Notes: generated by a model from the sequence alone, not told the origin. Shown: positions 1-5,527, counted from the first letter of the stretch. The stretch: 6,826 bases of DNA from an uncultured Collinsella sp. (GCA_958407555.1 CATYJC010000096.1:1-6826); one strand, 5' to 3'. Made by a program: numbers and translations.

Positions 1-1
1 C

Positions 2-412
2 ATCATCGCCCAGGGCGGCGGCGCCATCGGCATGTACCTCATTCACAAGAAGCACTCCAAAGAGCGCAACATCTGCATGTCGTCCTTTATTCCGACGCTG
101 GTCGGTATCTCCGAGCCCGCTATCTTCGCTGCAAACATGCGCTATTCGATCATTCCGTTCATCTGCGCATGCATCGGTGCAGGCTGCGGCGGTGCCTTCG
201 TGAAGTTCTTTGAGGTGCGCGCCATCGGTCAGGGTCTGACCGGTGTGCTTGGCCTGCTCATCGTTACGCCCGAGACTCTCGTGTGGTATGTGGCTGGCAA
301 TCTCATCGCCTTTATCGTGCCGATTGTCTTGATCTTTGCCTACAACAAGGCAAAGGGCGTTCCGACCACCGATGAAGAGAGCGCTGGTGCTGGCTTCGAT
401 GTCAGCTTCTAG
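2..412 (+). CDS. PTS sugar transporter EIIC, C-terminal fragment (probably sucrose-specific EIIBC)
   Basis: This is the last 136 codons of a gene whose start lies outside the window; the frame is open from base 2. The fragment carries GISEPAIFAANMRY, which closely matches the GITEPAIFGVNLR signature of the EIIC membrane domain in the glucose/sucrose/beta-glucoside PTS family. Hydrophobic segments follow (about IIPFICACIGAGCGG and LIAFIVPIVLIFAY), then a short hydrophilic tail ending DVSF. The protein stops soon after the last membrane segment, so there is no fused C-terminal EIIA domain. By family precedent it would take phosphate from a separate EIIA encoded elsewhere. EIIC moves the sugar across the membrane and EIIB phosphorylates it. 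Sucrose specificity is inferred from the GH32 sucrose-6-phosphate hydrolase downstream; trehalose or beta-glucoside permeases of the same family look alike in this part. A scrA-type name would fit but cannot be confirmed without the N-terminal half. Confidence 0.88.
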   Translation: MIAQGGGAIGMYLIHKKHSKERNICMSSFIPTLVGISEPAIFAANMRYSIIPFICACIGAGCGGAFVKFFEVRAIGQGLTGVLGLLIVTPETLVWYVAGNLIAFIVPIVLIFAYNKAKGVPTTDEESAGAGFDVSF

Positions 413-451
413 TTGAGCCGTTCAGCGTAATGTGCGGATAAGTCCATTTGA

Positions 452-489
452 GGAAGGGCGCTCGGCTCGTGCGAGTCGAGCGTCCTTCC
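452..489 (+). other. Long intergenic hairpin between permease and hydrolase genes
   Basis: Bases 452-468 pair with 473-489 over 17 consecutive base pairs, including two G-U wobbles (458/483 and 465/476), around the tetraloop GTGC. The downstream arm ends six bases before the purine-rich ribosome-binding region of the hydrolase. It is followed by CTATAGACG with no T-run, so it does not look like a classical intrinsic terminator. Hairpins placed like this in sugar operons can stabilise the upstream message or set the relative level of the two products; that role is inference. Confidence 0.7.
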
Positions 490-507
490 CTATAGACGAG
501 AAAGTCA

Positions 508-1956
508 ATGGCGATGTTTAATCAAAAAAATAAGGTGACACGCGCGGACTATGAGCAGTGGCGTGCCGGACAGGATGAGACGGCTGGTCGCATCGCGTCC
601 GACCCCGATAGGCTCCTGTTCCATGTGGAGCCTGAGCTTGGCTGGCTCAACGACCCCAACGGTTTGGTTCAGATTGGTGATACGTATCACATCTATCATC
701 AATACGATCCGTTCGATGCTGCGCATGGCGGTCCAGTGCTTTGGAACCATCTGACGACAAAGGATTTTGTGACGTACGAGAATCATGGCCCCGTGCTGTT
801 CCCCGATTCCGATTTGGATTCGAACGGAGCGTATTCTGGTTCTGCCTTTGTACGCGATGGCAAGATTCACTACTTCTATACCGGCAACGTCAAGCATTTT
901 GACCGCGATGATTACGACTACGTGTTGACGGGCCGTGAGCAAAACCAGATTCATATGGTTGCCGAGAATCCCGACGAATTGGGCGAGAAGTGCATAGCTG
1001 TTGGACCGGTCGATTACCCCGACGATATCGGTACGCACGTGCGCGACCCCAAGATCCTTGAGCACGACGGTATCTACTACATGGTTCTGGGCGCTCGTAC
1101 GAAAGACGATCGCGGCTGCGTGCTTGTCTATACCTCGCGCGATCTAGAGGACTGGAACTATGCGACGCGTATTGAGCTGGGCGAGAAGTTTGGCTTTATG
1201 TGGGAGTGCCCCGATCTGTTCGAGCTCGATGGTGAGCTTATTCTCGTTTGCTGTCCGCAGGGTGTGCCTGCCGATGGATGGCGTTACCGCAATCCGCATC
1301 AGTGCGTGTGGTTCTCCATCGAGGCCGATTGGGAGGCGCCGAGCTTTAAAATCGTCGGGCAGGGCATGCCCCCGATGGTCGATGCCGGTTTTGATTTCTA
1401 TGCTCCGCAGTCCTTTGAGGATGCTGCAGGCCGGCGTTTGATGATCGGATGGTCGGGTTGCCCCGACGCGACGGCAGAAAACCCGACGGTGGCGCGCGGG
1501 TGGCAGTGCGCGTTGACGGTGCCGCGAGAGCTGAGCATGCGCGATGGTAAGCTCTGCCAGCAGCCGGCGCACGAGATTGAGAGGATGCGCGGCGACTGCG
1601 TTCGCGCGACAGGCGGTGAAACCGTTGAGGAGCCGGGCCGCCTGTTTGATGTTGTGGTTTCCTGTGAGGGCGCCAAGATGGTCGAGCTCGAAATCCGCAA
1701 GGGTGTCTTTGTGCGCTATGCAGACGGGATGCTTACCCTCGACATGGGTGACGAAGGCTATGGGCGCGACCAGAGGTCGATCGAGCTCAGCGAGCTTCGC
1801 GACCTGCGCGTGCTTTCGGACACTACGATGGTCGAGATTTTTGCAAATGGCGGCGAGGCGGCACTTACGAGCCGTACCTATTCGCCGGCGGTTCCGGCGA
1901 TGGGGTTGCATGCCGAGAGTGCGGCGTCGATGGATTTCTACCGCCTCGCGCATTAA
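508..1956 (+). CDS. scrB: Sucrose-6-phosphate hydrolase / beta-fructofuranosidase (GH32)
   Basis: A 482-residue cytoplasmic enzyme, the usual size for a GH32 sucrose-6-phosphate hydrolase. The three family signatures are intact and in order: WLNDPNG at about residues 46-52 with nucleophile Asp49, RDPK at 179-182 with the transition-state-stabilising Asp180, and ECPD at 233-236 with acid/base Glu233. The C-terminal part is a GH32 beta-sandwich, recognisable by VEIFANGGEAALTSRTY near the end. There is no signal peptide, which fits hydrolysis of an intracellular phosphosugar. The expected reaction is sucrose 6-phosphate to glucose 6-phosphate plus fructose. The PTS permease gene ends 95 bp upstream and a hairpin lies between them. 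The start was set at ATG 508, seven bases after the GAG of GACGAGAAAG (495-504). ATG 514, two codons later, is also possible. Action on short fructo-oligosaccharides cannot be excluded; family assignment is secure, exact substrate inferred from context. Confidence 0.95.
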   Translation: MAMFNQKNKVTRADYEQWRAGQDETAGRIASDPDRLLFHVEPELGWLNDPNGLVQIGDTYHIYHQYDPFDAAHGGPVLWNHLTTKDFVTYENHGPVLFPDSDLDSNGAYSGSAFVRDGKIHYFYTGNVKHFDRDDYDYVLTGREQNQIHMVAENPDELGEKCIAVGPVDYPDDIGTHVRDPKILEHDGIYYMVLGARTKDDRGCVLVYTSRDLEDWNYATRIELGEKFGFMWECPDLFELDGELILVCCPQGVPADGWRYRNPHQCVWFSIEADWEAPSFKIVGQGMPPMVDAGFDFYAPQSFEDAAGRRLMIGWSGCPDATAENPTVARGWQCALTVPRELSMRDGKLCQQPAHEIERMRGDCVRATGGETVEEPGRLFDVVVSCEGAKMVELEIRKGVFVRYADGMLTLDMGDEGYGRDQRSIELSELRDLRVLSDTTMVEIFANGGEAALTSRTYSPAVPAMGLHAESAASMDFYRLAH

Positions 1957-1969
1957 CCGTGCGTGAGGC
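1943..1969 (+). other. Hairpin spanning the scrB stop codon
   Basis: GCCTCGCGCA (1943-1952) pairs with TGCGTGAGGC (1960-1969), ten base pairs with one G-U, around a seven-base loop that contains the TAA stop at 1954-1956. No T-run follows (ACGATTGG), so it is not a standard terminator. It could protect the 3' end of the message, or it could be chance in GC-rich DNA. Confidence 0.35.
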
Positions 1970-2015
1970 ACGATTGGACTTGCTGGGCGGAATGTGTTGC
2001 AGTTGCCGCAGCGAA

Positions 2016-2044
2016 CTACCGTTTATCGCGTATAGCTACCGTTT
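2016..2044. repeat. Tandem CTACCGTTT motifs, possible operator
   Basis: The 9-mer CTACCGTTT occurs at 2016-2024 and again at 2036-2044, exactly 20 bp apart, close to two helical turns. The second copy runs into the candidate -35 hexamer (2043-2048) of the promoter ahead of degV. A reverse-complement copy with one more matching base lies at 4385-4394, in the leader of the serine hydrolase gene. Even spacing and overlap with a promoter suggest binding of a dimeric regulator; this is inference. Confidence 0.4.
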
Positions 2045-2071
2045 GCGGGATAAGTAACACTCATTTATAAA
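2043..2071 (+). promoter_or_regulatory. Candidate promoter for degV transcript
   Basis: TTGCGG (2043-2048) and TATAAA (2066-2071) are separated by 17 bp and lie in the most AT-rich part of the gap after scrB. The -10 is five of six to consensus and the -35 three of six. Transcription would begin near 2078 and give a leader of about 155 bases with strong secondary structure before the degV start. A second -10-like hexamer, TAAAAT at 2077-2082, has no convincing -35. Confidence 0.45.
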
Positions 2072-2108
2072 CCGTGTAAAATCTCAGCCAAGCACGGAGT
2101 TTTCCAGG

Positions 2109-2147
2109 GAGACGCTGTCCTTTGTTATGTGCAAGGGACGGCGTCTC
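2109..2147 (+). terminator. Strong hairpin, possible terminator or attenuator before degV
   Basis: GAGACGCTGTCCTTTG (2109-2124) pairs with CAAGGGACGGCGTCTC (2132-2147), 16 base pairs with two G-U wobbles and a seven-base loop. Only three T residues follow (2148-2150). It may end read-through from scrB, 150 bp upstream. If the promoter at 2043-2071 is real, the hairpin lies inside the degV leader and would act as an attenuator. Its 3' arm can also pair with 2158-2166. Confidence 0.5.
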
Positions 2148-2166
2148 TTTGGCGCTTGGACGCCGT
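2138..2166 (+). promoter_or_regulatory. Alternative hairpin competing with the 2109-2147 stem
   Basis: ACGGCGTCT (2138-2146) can pair with GGACGCCGT (2158-2166), nine base pairs including one terminal G-U, with an 11-base loop. The left arm is the same sequence used as the 3' arm of the 2109-2147 hairpin, so the two cannot form together. A third weaker pairing is CGCCG (2161-2165) with CGGCG (2179-2183). Mutually exclusive stems in a leader are the hallmark of attenuation or riboswitch-type control, but no known riboswitch class is recognised here. Confidence 0.35.
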
Positions 2167-2232
2167 TGTGCAACAGTGCGGCGGCGCGTGCCATGTATTG
2201 AAAAACCAATGTCGAGATGGGTCGTGATAAGA

Positions 2233-3087
2233 ATGGGCAAGTACGTAATCGTGGTTGAATCTGGTTCGGATGTGACGCCGGAGCTCTGCGAGCGCTACGG
2301 CATCGTGCGCGTGCCCATGCATGTCACGATTGGTGACGAGACCGTCGAGGACGGCTCGATCGATCCGCTCGAGATTTATTCACGCTGCAACGAGTTTGGC
2401 GTAATGCCCAAGACCAGTGGCTGCGCGCCTGCGGATTTTGCTCACGTGTATGACCGTATCCATGCCGAGCAGCCCGATGCGACCATTCTGCATCTTGCGT
2501 ACTCCGAAGTCACGACTTGCTCGCATCAGTCCTCCAAGATTGCGGCTAAGGGCCGCGACTACGTCTTCTCCATGGATACGCGTTTTGTCTCGGTGGGCCA
2601 GTCGTTCGTTGCCGTCGAGACCGCCAAATACATCGAGGCTCACCCCGATGCCACCGTCGACGAGATCTTTGCATTTACGAACTCCGTCATGGATCGCGTG
2701 CTGTTGGGCTTTGTTCCTACCGACCTAGCCTTCCTTAAGGCGGGCGGTCGTCTGTCCAACGTGGCATTCCTTGGCGCCCACCTGCTCAAGATTAAGCCCT
2801 GCATTGAGGTGACGGGCGGTAAGTTCGTGGCAACCAAGAAGTTCCGCGGCTCTATGCTCAAGTGCGCCCGCGCCTTTATTGACCACATGGTTGCGAAGGG
2901 CGAGATTGACTACTCGCACATTGGCCTGGCGTATTCGGTAGGCCTTTCCGAGGAGCTGCGCGACGATATGGAAGTCTATGCGCACGACCTGGGCTTTAAG
3001 GACGTTACTTGGACTCAGGTTGGCGGCGTCATCTCGAGCCATTGCGGCCCGACCGCCTTCGGTGCGGTGCTCACACTTAAGGCGTAA
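2233..3087 (+). CDS. DegV family protein (fatty-acid-binding, FakB-like)
   Basis: With the ATG at 2233 the protein is 284 residues, the normal DegV length. It opens with the expected first strand and loop (YVIVVESGSDVTPEL). Family landmarks follow in order: TSGCAPADF at 61-69 in place of the common TSQPSP motif, LKAGGRLS at 168-175, the beta-strand with KIKPCIEV at 186-193, Arg205 in KKFRGSM, and SSHCGPTAFG with His270 near the end. In studied FakB proteins the Thr-Ser pair, an Arg and this His contact the carboxylate of a bound fatty acid, and the protein presents it to the kinase FakA for phosphorylation. No fakA-like gene is in the window. The usual SGTYQSA segment is replaced by SEVTTCSHQSS, so ligand preference may differ. 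The frame stays open back to 2122, but those extra residues lack family similarity and any ribosome-binding site; the SD before 2233 is itself weak. The gene stands alone, with a terminator downstream. Confidence 0.92.
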   Translation: MGKYVIVVESGSDVTPELCERYGIVRVPMHVTIGDETVEDGSIDPLEIYSRCNEFGVMPKTSGCAPADFAHVYDRIHAEQPDATILHLAYSEVTTCSHQSSKIAAKGRDYVFSMDTRFVSVGQSFVAVETAKYIEAHPDATVDEIFAFTNSVMDRVLLGFVPTDLAFLKAGGRLSNVAFLGAHLLKIKPCIEVTGGKFVATKKFRGSMLKCARAFIDHMVAKGEIDYSHIGLAYSVGLSEELRDDMEVYAHDLGFKDVTWTQVGGVISSHCGPTAFGAVLTLKA

Positions 3088-3118
3088 GGTCTGGCGTCTA
3101 TCGATTTCTATTGCCTCG

Positions 3119-3155
3119 GCGGCGGGCGGGTTGCGACAACCTTCCCGCCGCTTTT
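3119..3155 (+). terminator. Intrinsic terminator after degV
   Basis: GCGGCGGG (3119-3126) pairs with CCCGCCGC (3144-3151). After one C-T mismatch and one G-U, GGTTG (3129-3133) pairs with CAACC (3137-3141) around the loop CGA. Four T residues follow directly (3152-3155). It lies 32 bp after the degV stop and separates that gene from pflA. Confidence 0.85.
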
Positions 3156-3218
3156 GCATGGGGCCAAATAGGACAATCCAATTGACCGCTAAACCGTTTC
3201 GCCATCAAGCATATGGGC

Positions 3219-3224
3219 TAGAAT
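3219..3224 (+). promoter_or_regulatory. Candidate -10 element for pflA with overlapping short palindrome
   Basis: TAGAAT is five of six to the -10 consensus, about 50 bp before the chosen pflA start. A -35 is not clear; the best-placed hexamers, around 3196-3202, match poorly. The TTGACC at 3182-3187 lies 31 bp away, too far. The -10 is part of CTAGAATGATTCTGG (3218-3232), an imperfect palindrome with core AGAAT-G-ATTCT, the sort of place a repressor could bind. Confidence 0.35.
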
Positions 3225-3273
3225 GATTCTGGCATTTATGTAGCTAAAACCAATGAGAGGCAAGGTAGCGGGA

Positions 3274-4092
3274 ATGGCTGAGATGACGCTCGAGGGTGTG
3301 GACGCTCGTCCCGAGGACTCTGCGTTTGCCCTGGGCCGCGTACATTCGATTGAGACGATGGGAACGGTCGATGGACCCGGCATCCGCTTTGTGGTGTTTG
3401 TTCAGGGCTGCCCCATGCGCTGTGCGTATTGCCACAACCCCGATACCTGGTCGGTTAACGGCGGTACCATGGTGACCGTCGAGCACCTGATGGACGAGTT
3501 CCAGAGCAACCATGAGTTTTACCGCAGCGGTGGTATTACGGTATCCGGCGGCGAGCCACTCCTGCAGCCTGAGTTTTTAGCAGACCTATTCCGTACAATG
3601 CACAACAACCCCGATGGTCGCGTGCATACCTGCTTGGATAGCTGCGGCTATGCGTTCGATCCCGCGCATCCCGAGAAGTTCGATGCCGTACTCAACGAGA
3701 CCGATATGGTGCTGCTCGACATTAAACACGCCGATCCCGTCGAGCATAAAAAGCTGACCGGTTGCGATCCCGCACGCATTCTGGCGTTTGGTGATGAGCT
3801 CGCGCGTCGCAAGATTAAGGTTGTTATTCGCCATGTGGTGGTGCCGGGTATCACCGATACGGTGGAGGAGTGCGAGGCGCTCGGTCGTCTAATCGCTCCA
3901 TGGCATAACGTGGTGGGCCTGGAGATGTTGCCGTATCACACGATGGGTGTCGTCAAGTATGAGCAGCTGGGGATTCCCTATAAGCTTGAGGGCGTTCCAC
4001 AGATGGATACCGCGCGCATGCCCGAGCTGCGCAACGCCGTCATGACGGGCATGAAAAAGCGCCGCGCGGAACTCAAAAACGCCATCGGCTAG
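3274..4092 (+). CDS. pflA: Pyruvate formate-lyase activating enzyme (radical SAM)
   Basis: Predicted 272-residue cytoplasmic radical-SAM activase that installs the glycyl radical on pyruvate formate-lyase, using a [4Fe-4S] cluster and S-adenosylmethionine under anaerobic conditions. The cluster motif CPMRCAYC lies at 46-53 (Cys46, Cys50, Cys53), preceded by GTVDGPGIRF, highly typical of PflA. GGITVSGGEP (86-95) is the SAM-binding glycine-rich strand. HTCLDSCG, VLLDIKH, RHVVVPG and the late PYHTMG and LGIPYKLEGVP segments also match PflA. The start at ATG 3274 has AAGG (3262-3265) eight bases upstream. ATG 3253 would add seven residues and has no good SD; ATG 3283 is another option. About 20 residues precede the conserved GRVHSIE, longer than the E. 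coli protein (246 residues). No pflB lies on either side: degV ends in a terminator upstream and a palindrome-rich gap lies downstream. Activation of another glycyl-radical enzyme is possible but less likely given the close PflA match. Confidence 0.93.
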   Translation: MAEMTLEGVDARPEDSAFALGRVHSIETMGTVDGPGIRFVVFVQGCPMRCAYCHNPDTWSVNGGTMVTVEHLMDEFQSNHEFYRSGGITVSGGEPLLQPEFLADLFRTMHNNPDGRVHTCLDSCGYAFDPAHPEKFDAVLNETDMVLLDIKHADPVEHKKLTGCDPARILAFGDELARRKIKVVIRHVVVPGITDTVEECEALGRLIAPWHNVVGLEMLPYHTMGVVKYEQLGIPYKLEGVPQMDTARMPELRNAVMTGMKKRRAELKNAIG

Positions 4093-4106
4093 CGAGCCAT
4101 TTTCGC

Positions 4107-4157
4107 TCCCCAAGGGCACTCATTGGGGACAGACTTAAATGAGTACCCCTGGGCACC
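4107..4157. repeat. REP-like palindromic unit with GGGGACAGAC core
   Basis: ACTCATT (4118-4124) pairs with AATGAGT (4138-4144); after one mismatch GGG (4114-4116) pairs with CCC (4146-4148). The loop begins with GGGGACAGAC. An alternative stem pairs TCCCCAA (4107-4113) with TTGGGGA (4123-4129). Near-direct repeats CCCCAAGGGCAC (4108-4119) and CCCCTGGGCAC (4146-4156) bound the unit. From memory, GGGGACAGAC (reverse GTCTGTCCCC) recurs in interspersed palindromes linked to REP-associated Y1 transposases in diverse bacteria; this could not be searched here. No transposase is present in the window. Confidence 0.5.
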
Positions 4158-4183
4158 AAGTTGATTGCCAAAGAGTCCCGTCA

Positions 4184-4250
4184 AGTTGCGGTGGAATAGT
4201 TCTTGTTTTTCGGCTTATGCCGCCCAAACAGGAACTATTTCACCGCAACT
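4184..4250. repeat. Very long palindrome, 25-bp stem with inner stem-loop
   Basis: Bases 4184-4208 pair with 4226-4250 without interruption, 25 base pairs with only two G-U wobbles (4194/4240 and 4203/4231). Inside, CGGC (4211-4214) pairs with GCCG (4219-4222) around TTAT, separated from the outer stem by a small 2x3 internal loop. Neither strand has a T-run after the stem, so this is not an intrinsic terminator. The length and near-perfect symmetry suggest a dispersed palindromic or MITE-like repeat, or a structured RNA. It lies 158 bp before the serine hydrolase start. Confidence 0.8.
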
Positions 4251-4305
4251 GCGTTTTGGACAGAGATGCGCAACAGAGTCGCGCCATTTGGATAAATACG
4301 CTTGT

Positions 4306-4323
4306 GGTTTCTTTAAAGACACC
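4306..4323. promoter_or_regulatory. 18-bp imperfect palindrome, possible operator
   Basis: GGTTTCTTTAAAGACACC is symmetric about 4314/4315 with a single mismatched pair (4309/4320); its core TCTTTAAAGA is perfect. It ends 20 bp before the candidate -35 at 4344, a typical place for an activator or upstream repressor site. The regulator is unknown. Confidence 0.35.
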
Positions 4324-4343
4324 TTAAACGCCGCTGAATATCT

Positions 4344-4371
4344 TTGGAAAGAAATGCCTGCTCGGTATTAT
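4344..4371 (+). promoter_or_regulatory. Candidate promoter for the serine hydrolase gene
   Basis: TTGGAA (4344-4349) and TATTAT (4366-4371) are separated by 16 bp; the -35 is four of six and the -10 five of six to consensus. Initiation near 4378 would give a short leader of about 30 bases containing the AAACGGTAGC copy (4385-4394) and the AGGAG ribosome-binding site. CTGCT (4373-4377) and AGCAG (4392-4396) form an inverted repeat around the start point. Confidence 0.5.
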
Positions 4372-4408
4372 GCTGCTCGTATATAAACGGTAGCAGTCAG
4401 GAGACCAC

Positions 4409-5527
4409 GTGCGAAACAACGCATCGCGGGACGAGTATGTGCCGCAGCATGGCAGCAGATATGAGACGAAGGGCACGCCTTCGCGTGGCCTCGCTGACGT
4501 TCGCATCCGCGTAACGAAGATTGTCGCCATTGGGATGCTAACGTTGACGGTTATTATCCTCGGAATTACCGCCAAAACCTACGCGTCGGAGCGAATGGCA
4601 CACTCAGATGCGTCAACGGTACAGATGCAAAACAAAAAGGTCTCTGAATCTAAAGCCACCGCAAGTCAAACCCTGTCGACAGCGAGCCTTAAGACGAGGC
4701 TTTCGAAGGCGGACTTTAACGATATTCCCTCAGGCGATACCGTGCAGACCTTCTCATTGGTTGATGATCAGATCCCCGCCCTGGAGGATGGGAGCCTCGC
4801 CGCGCTCCAAGATGCCCTTGATCAGGCCCAGGAATTGGGCGATGTGGGCGTGGTGTTTTACGATTTGTCGAGCGGCAAGGGCGTGACGTATAACGCCGAT
4901 GTCGAGGTTTACGGCGCGAGTAGCTACAAGGCACTCTATGCGTTGTACATCTGCGAATCCCTGGTCGAGACGGGTCAGGTCTCACTCGATGATTCCCTTG
5001 GCACCTATGGTGGCTATAACATGGGCTGGCAGACGGTGCACGACCTAATCGAGGCCGCGGTCGTTAATTCGGATAACGATTCGTTTATTGCGTTACGCGC
5101 GGCGTTTGATCAAGATGGCTACGAGGATTGGATTGTCGGTCTTGGCATCGATTACGATACCGCGCTCGATCCGATGAGTGATTTTCCCACCTATTGCCCG
5201 CGCACTTCTGCTAGGTTATGGCGTGAGATGAGCGAGTATCTGAGCACGGATACCGAGACTTCACGGTGGTTGTCGGGCCTTCTGGCATCAACATCGCGCT
5301 CGTTTATTCGCGATGGCATTGCGGACGATCAGGTCTCGGTGCGCAACAAGGCAGGCTGGATCAGCGAGGACGGTTGCTATTCGACATGTGATGCCGGACT
5401 GATCGACGTCGACGGCCATAGCTATGTTATGAGCATCATGACGTCGATGCCGTGGAGCGACCAATCGAGTGAGGCCGTGGCCGCGATTGCAAAGGCGCTC
5501 TATGATGTGCGGTCCTCGTTGGCCTAG
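4409..5527 (+). CDS. Membrane-anchored serine hydrolase, class A beta-lactamase-like fold
   Basis: A 372-residue protein starting at GTG 4409, supported by AGGAG (4399-4403) five bases upstream. Residues 1-37 are a charged cytoplasmic tail, about 38-55 form one hydrophobic segment, and a Ser/Thr/Ala/Lys-rich linker runs to about 120, giving an extracytoplasmic catalytic domain. The domain carries the three active-site motifs of penicillin-recognising serine enzymes: SSYK at 171-174 (Ser171, Lys174), SDN at 221-223, and KAG at 314-316 in place of KTG. The spacing and segments such as LVETGQVSLDDSL fit the beta-lactamase-like family (Beta-lactamase2) more than a large PBP. I cannot find the omega-loop Glu/Asn pair that true class A beta-lactamases use for deacylation; the matching region reads DFPTYCPRTSARLW. 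A cell-wall or peptidase-like role is therefore as likely as drug hydrolysis. Four Cys (182, 263, 323, 326) lie in the outer domain. It appears to be its own transcription unit. Confidence 0.82.
   Translation: MRNNASRDEYVPQHGSRYETKGTPSRGLADVRIRVTKIVAIGMLTLTVIILGITAKTYASERMAHSDASTVQMQNKKVSESKATASQTLSTASLKTRLSKADFNDIPSGDTVQTFSLVDDQIPALEDGSLAALQDALDQAQELGDVGVVFYDLSSGKGVTYNADVEVYGASSYKALYALYICESLVETGQVSLDDSLGTYGGYNMGWQTVHDLIEAAVVNSDNDSFIALRAAFDQDGYEDWIVGLGIDYDTALDPMSDFPTYCPRTSARLWREMSEYLSTDTETSRWLSGLLASTSRSFIRDGIADDQVSVRNKAGWISEDGCYSTCDAGLIDVDGHSYVMSIMTSMPWSDQSSEAVAAIAKALYDVRSSLA

Larger units (their letters stand above)
4093..4408. other. 316-bp non-coding region with palindromic elements and a promoter
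   Basis: No credible gene is visible here: the short open frames lack ribosome-binding sites and cross the palindromes. From left to right it holds a GGGGACAGAC-type palindromic unit (4107-4157), a 25-bp-stem palindrome (4184-4250), a more AT-rich stretch with an 18-bp imperfect palindrome (4306-4323), a candidate promoter (4344-4371) and the AGGAG ribosome-binding site (4399-4403) of the serine hydrolase gene. No intrinsic terminator with a T-run follows pflA. Confidence 0.75.

Noticed and set aside
1144..1971. 275-codon minus-strand open frame antisense to scrB
   Set aside because: It overlaps the GH32 catalytic region, and its His/Arg-rich translation is typical of a shadow frame.
2127..2201. 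24-codon leader-peptide candidate (MCKGRRLFG...) in the degV leader
   Set aside because: It starts in the hairpin loop with no Shine-Dalgarno sequence and shows no run of regulatory codons.
2122..2232. In-frame N-terminal extension of the DegV protein
   Set aside because: It would begin inside a hairpin without a ribosome-binding site, and the extra residues have no family counterpart; ATG 2233 gives the normal length.
3182..3187. TTGACC as -35 for pflA
   Set aside because: No acceptable -10 lies 16-18 bp downstream; the nearest good hexamer (TAGAAT, 3219) is 31 bp away.
4091..4107. AGCGAG/TTCGCT hairpin at the pflA stop as a terminator
   Set aside because: The stem is only about six pairs with no following T-run.
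4139..4386. Two overlapping 62- and 73-codon open frames in the gap after pflA
   Set aside because: Both run through the long palindrome, lack ribosome-binding sites and have no plausible protein character.
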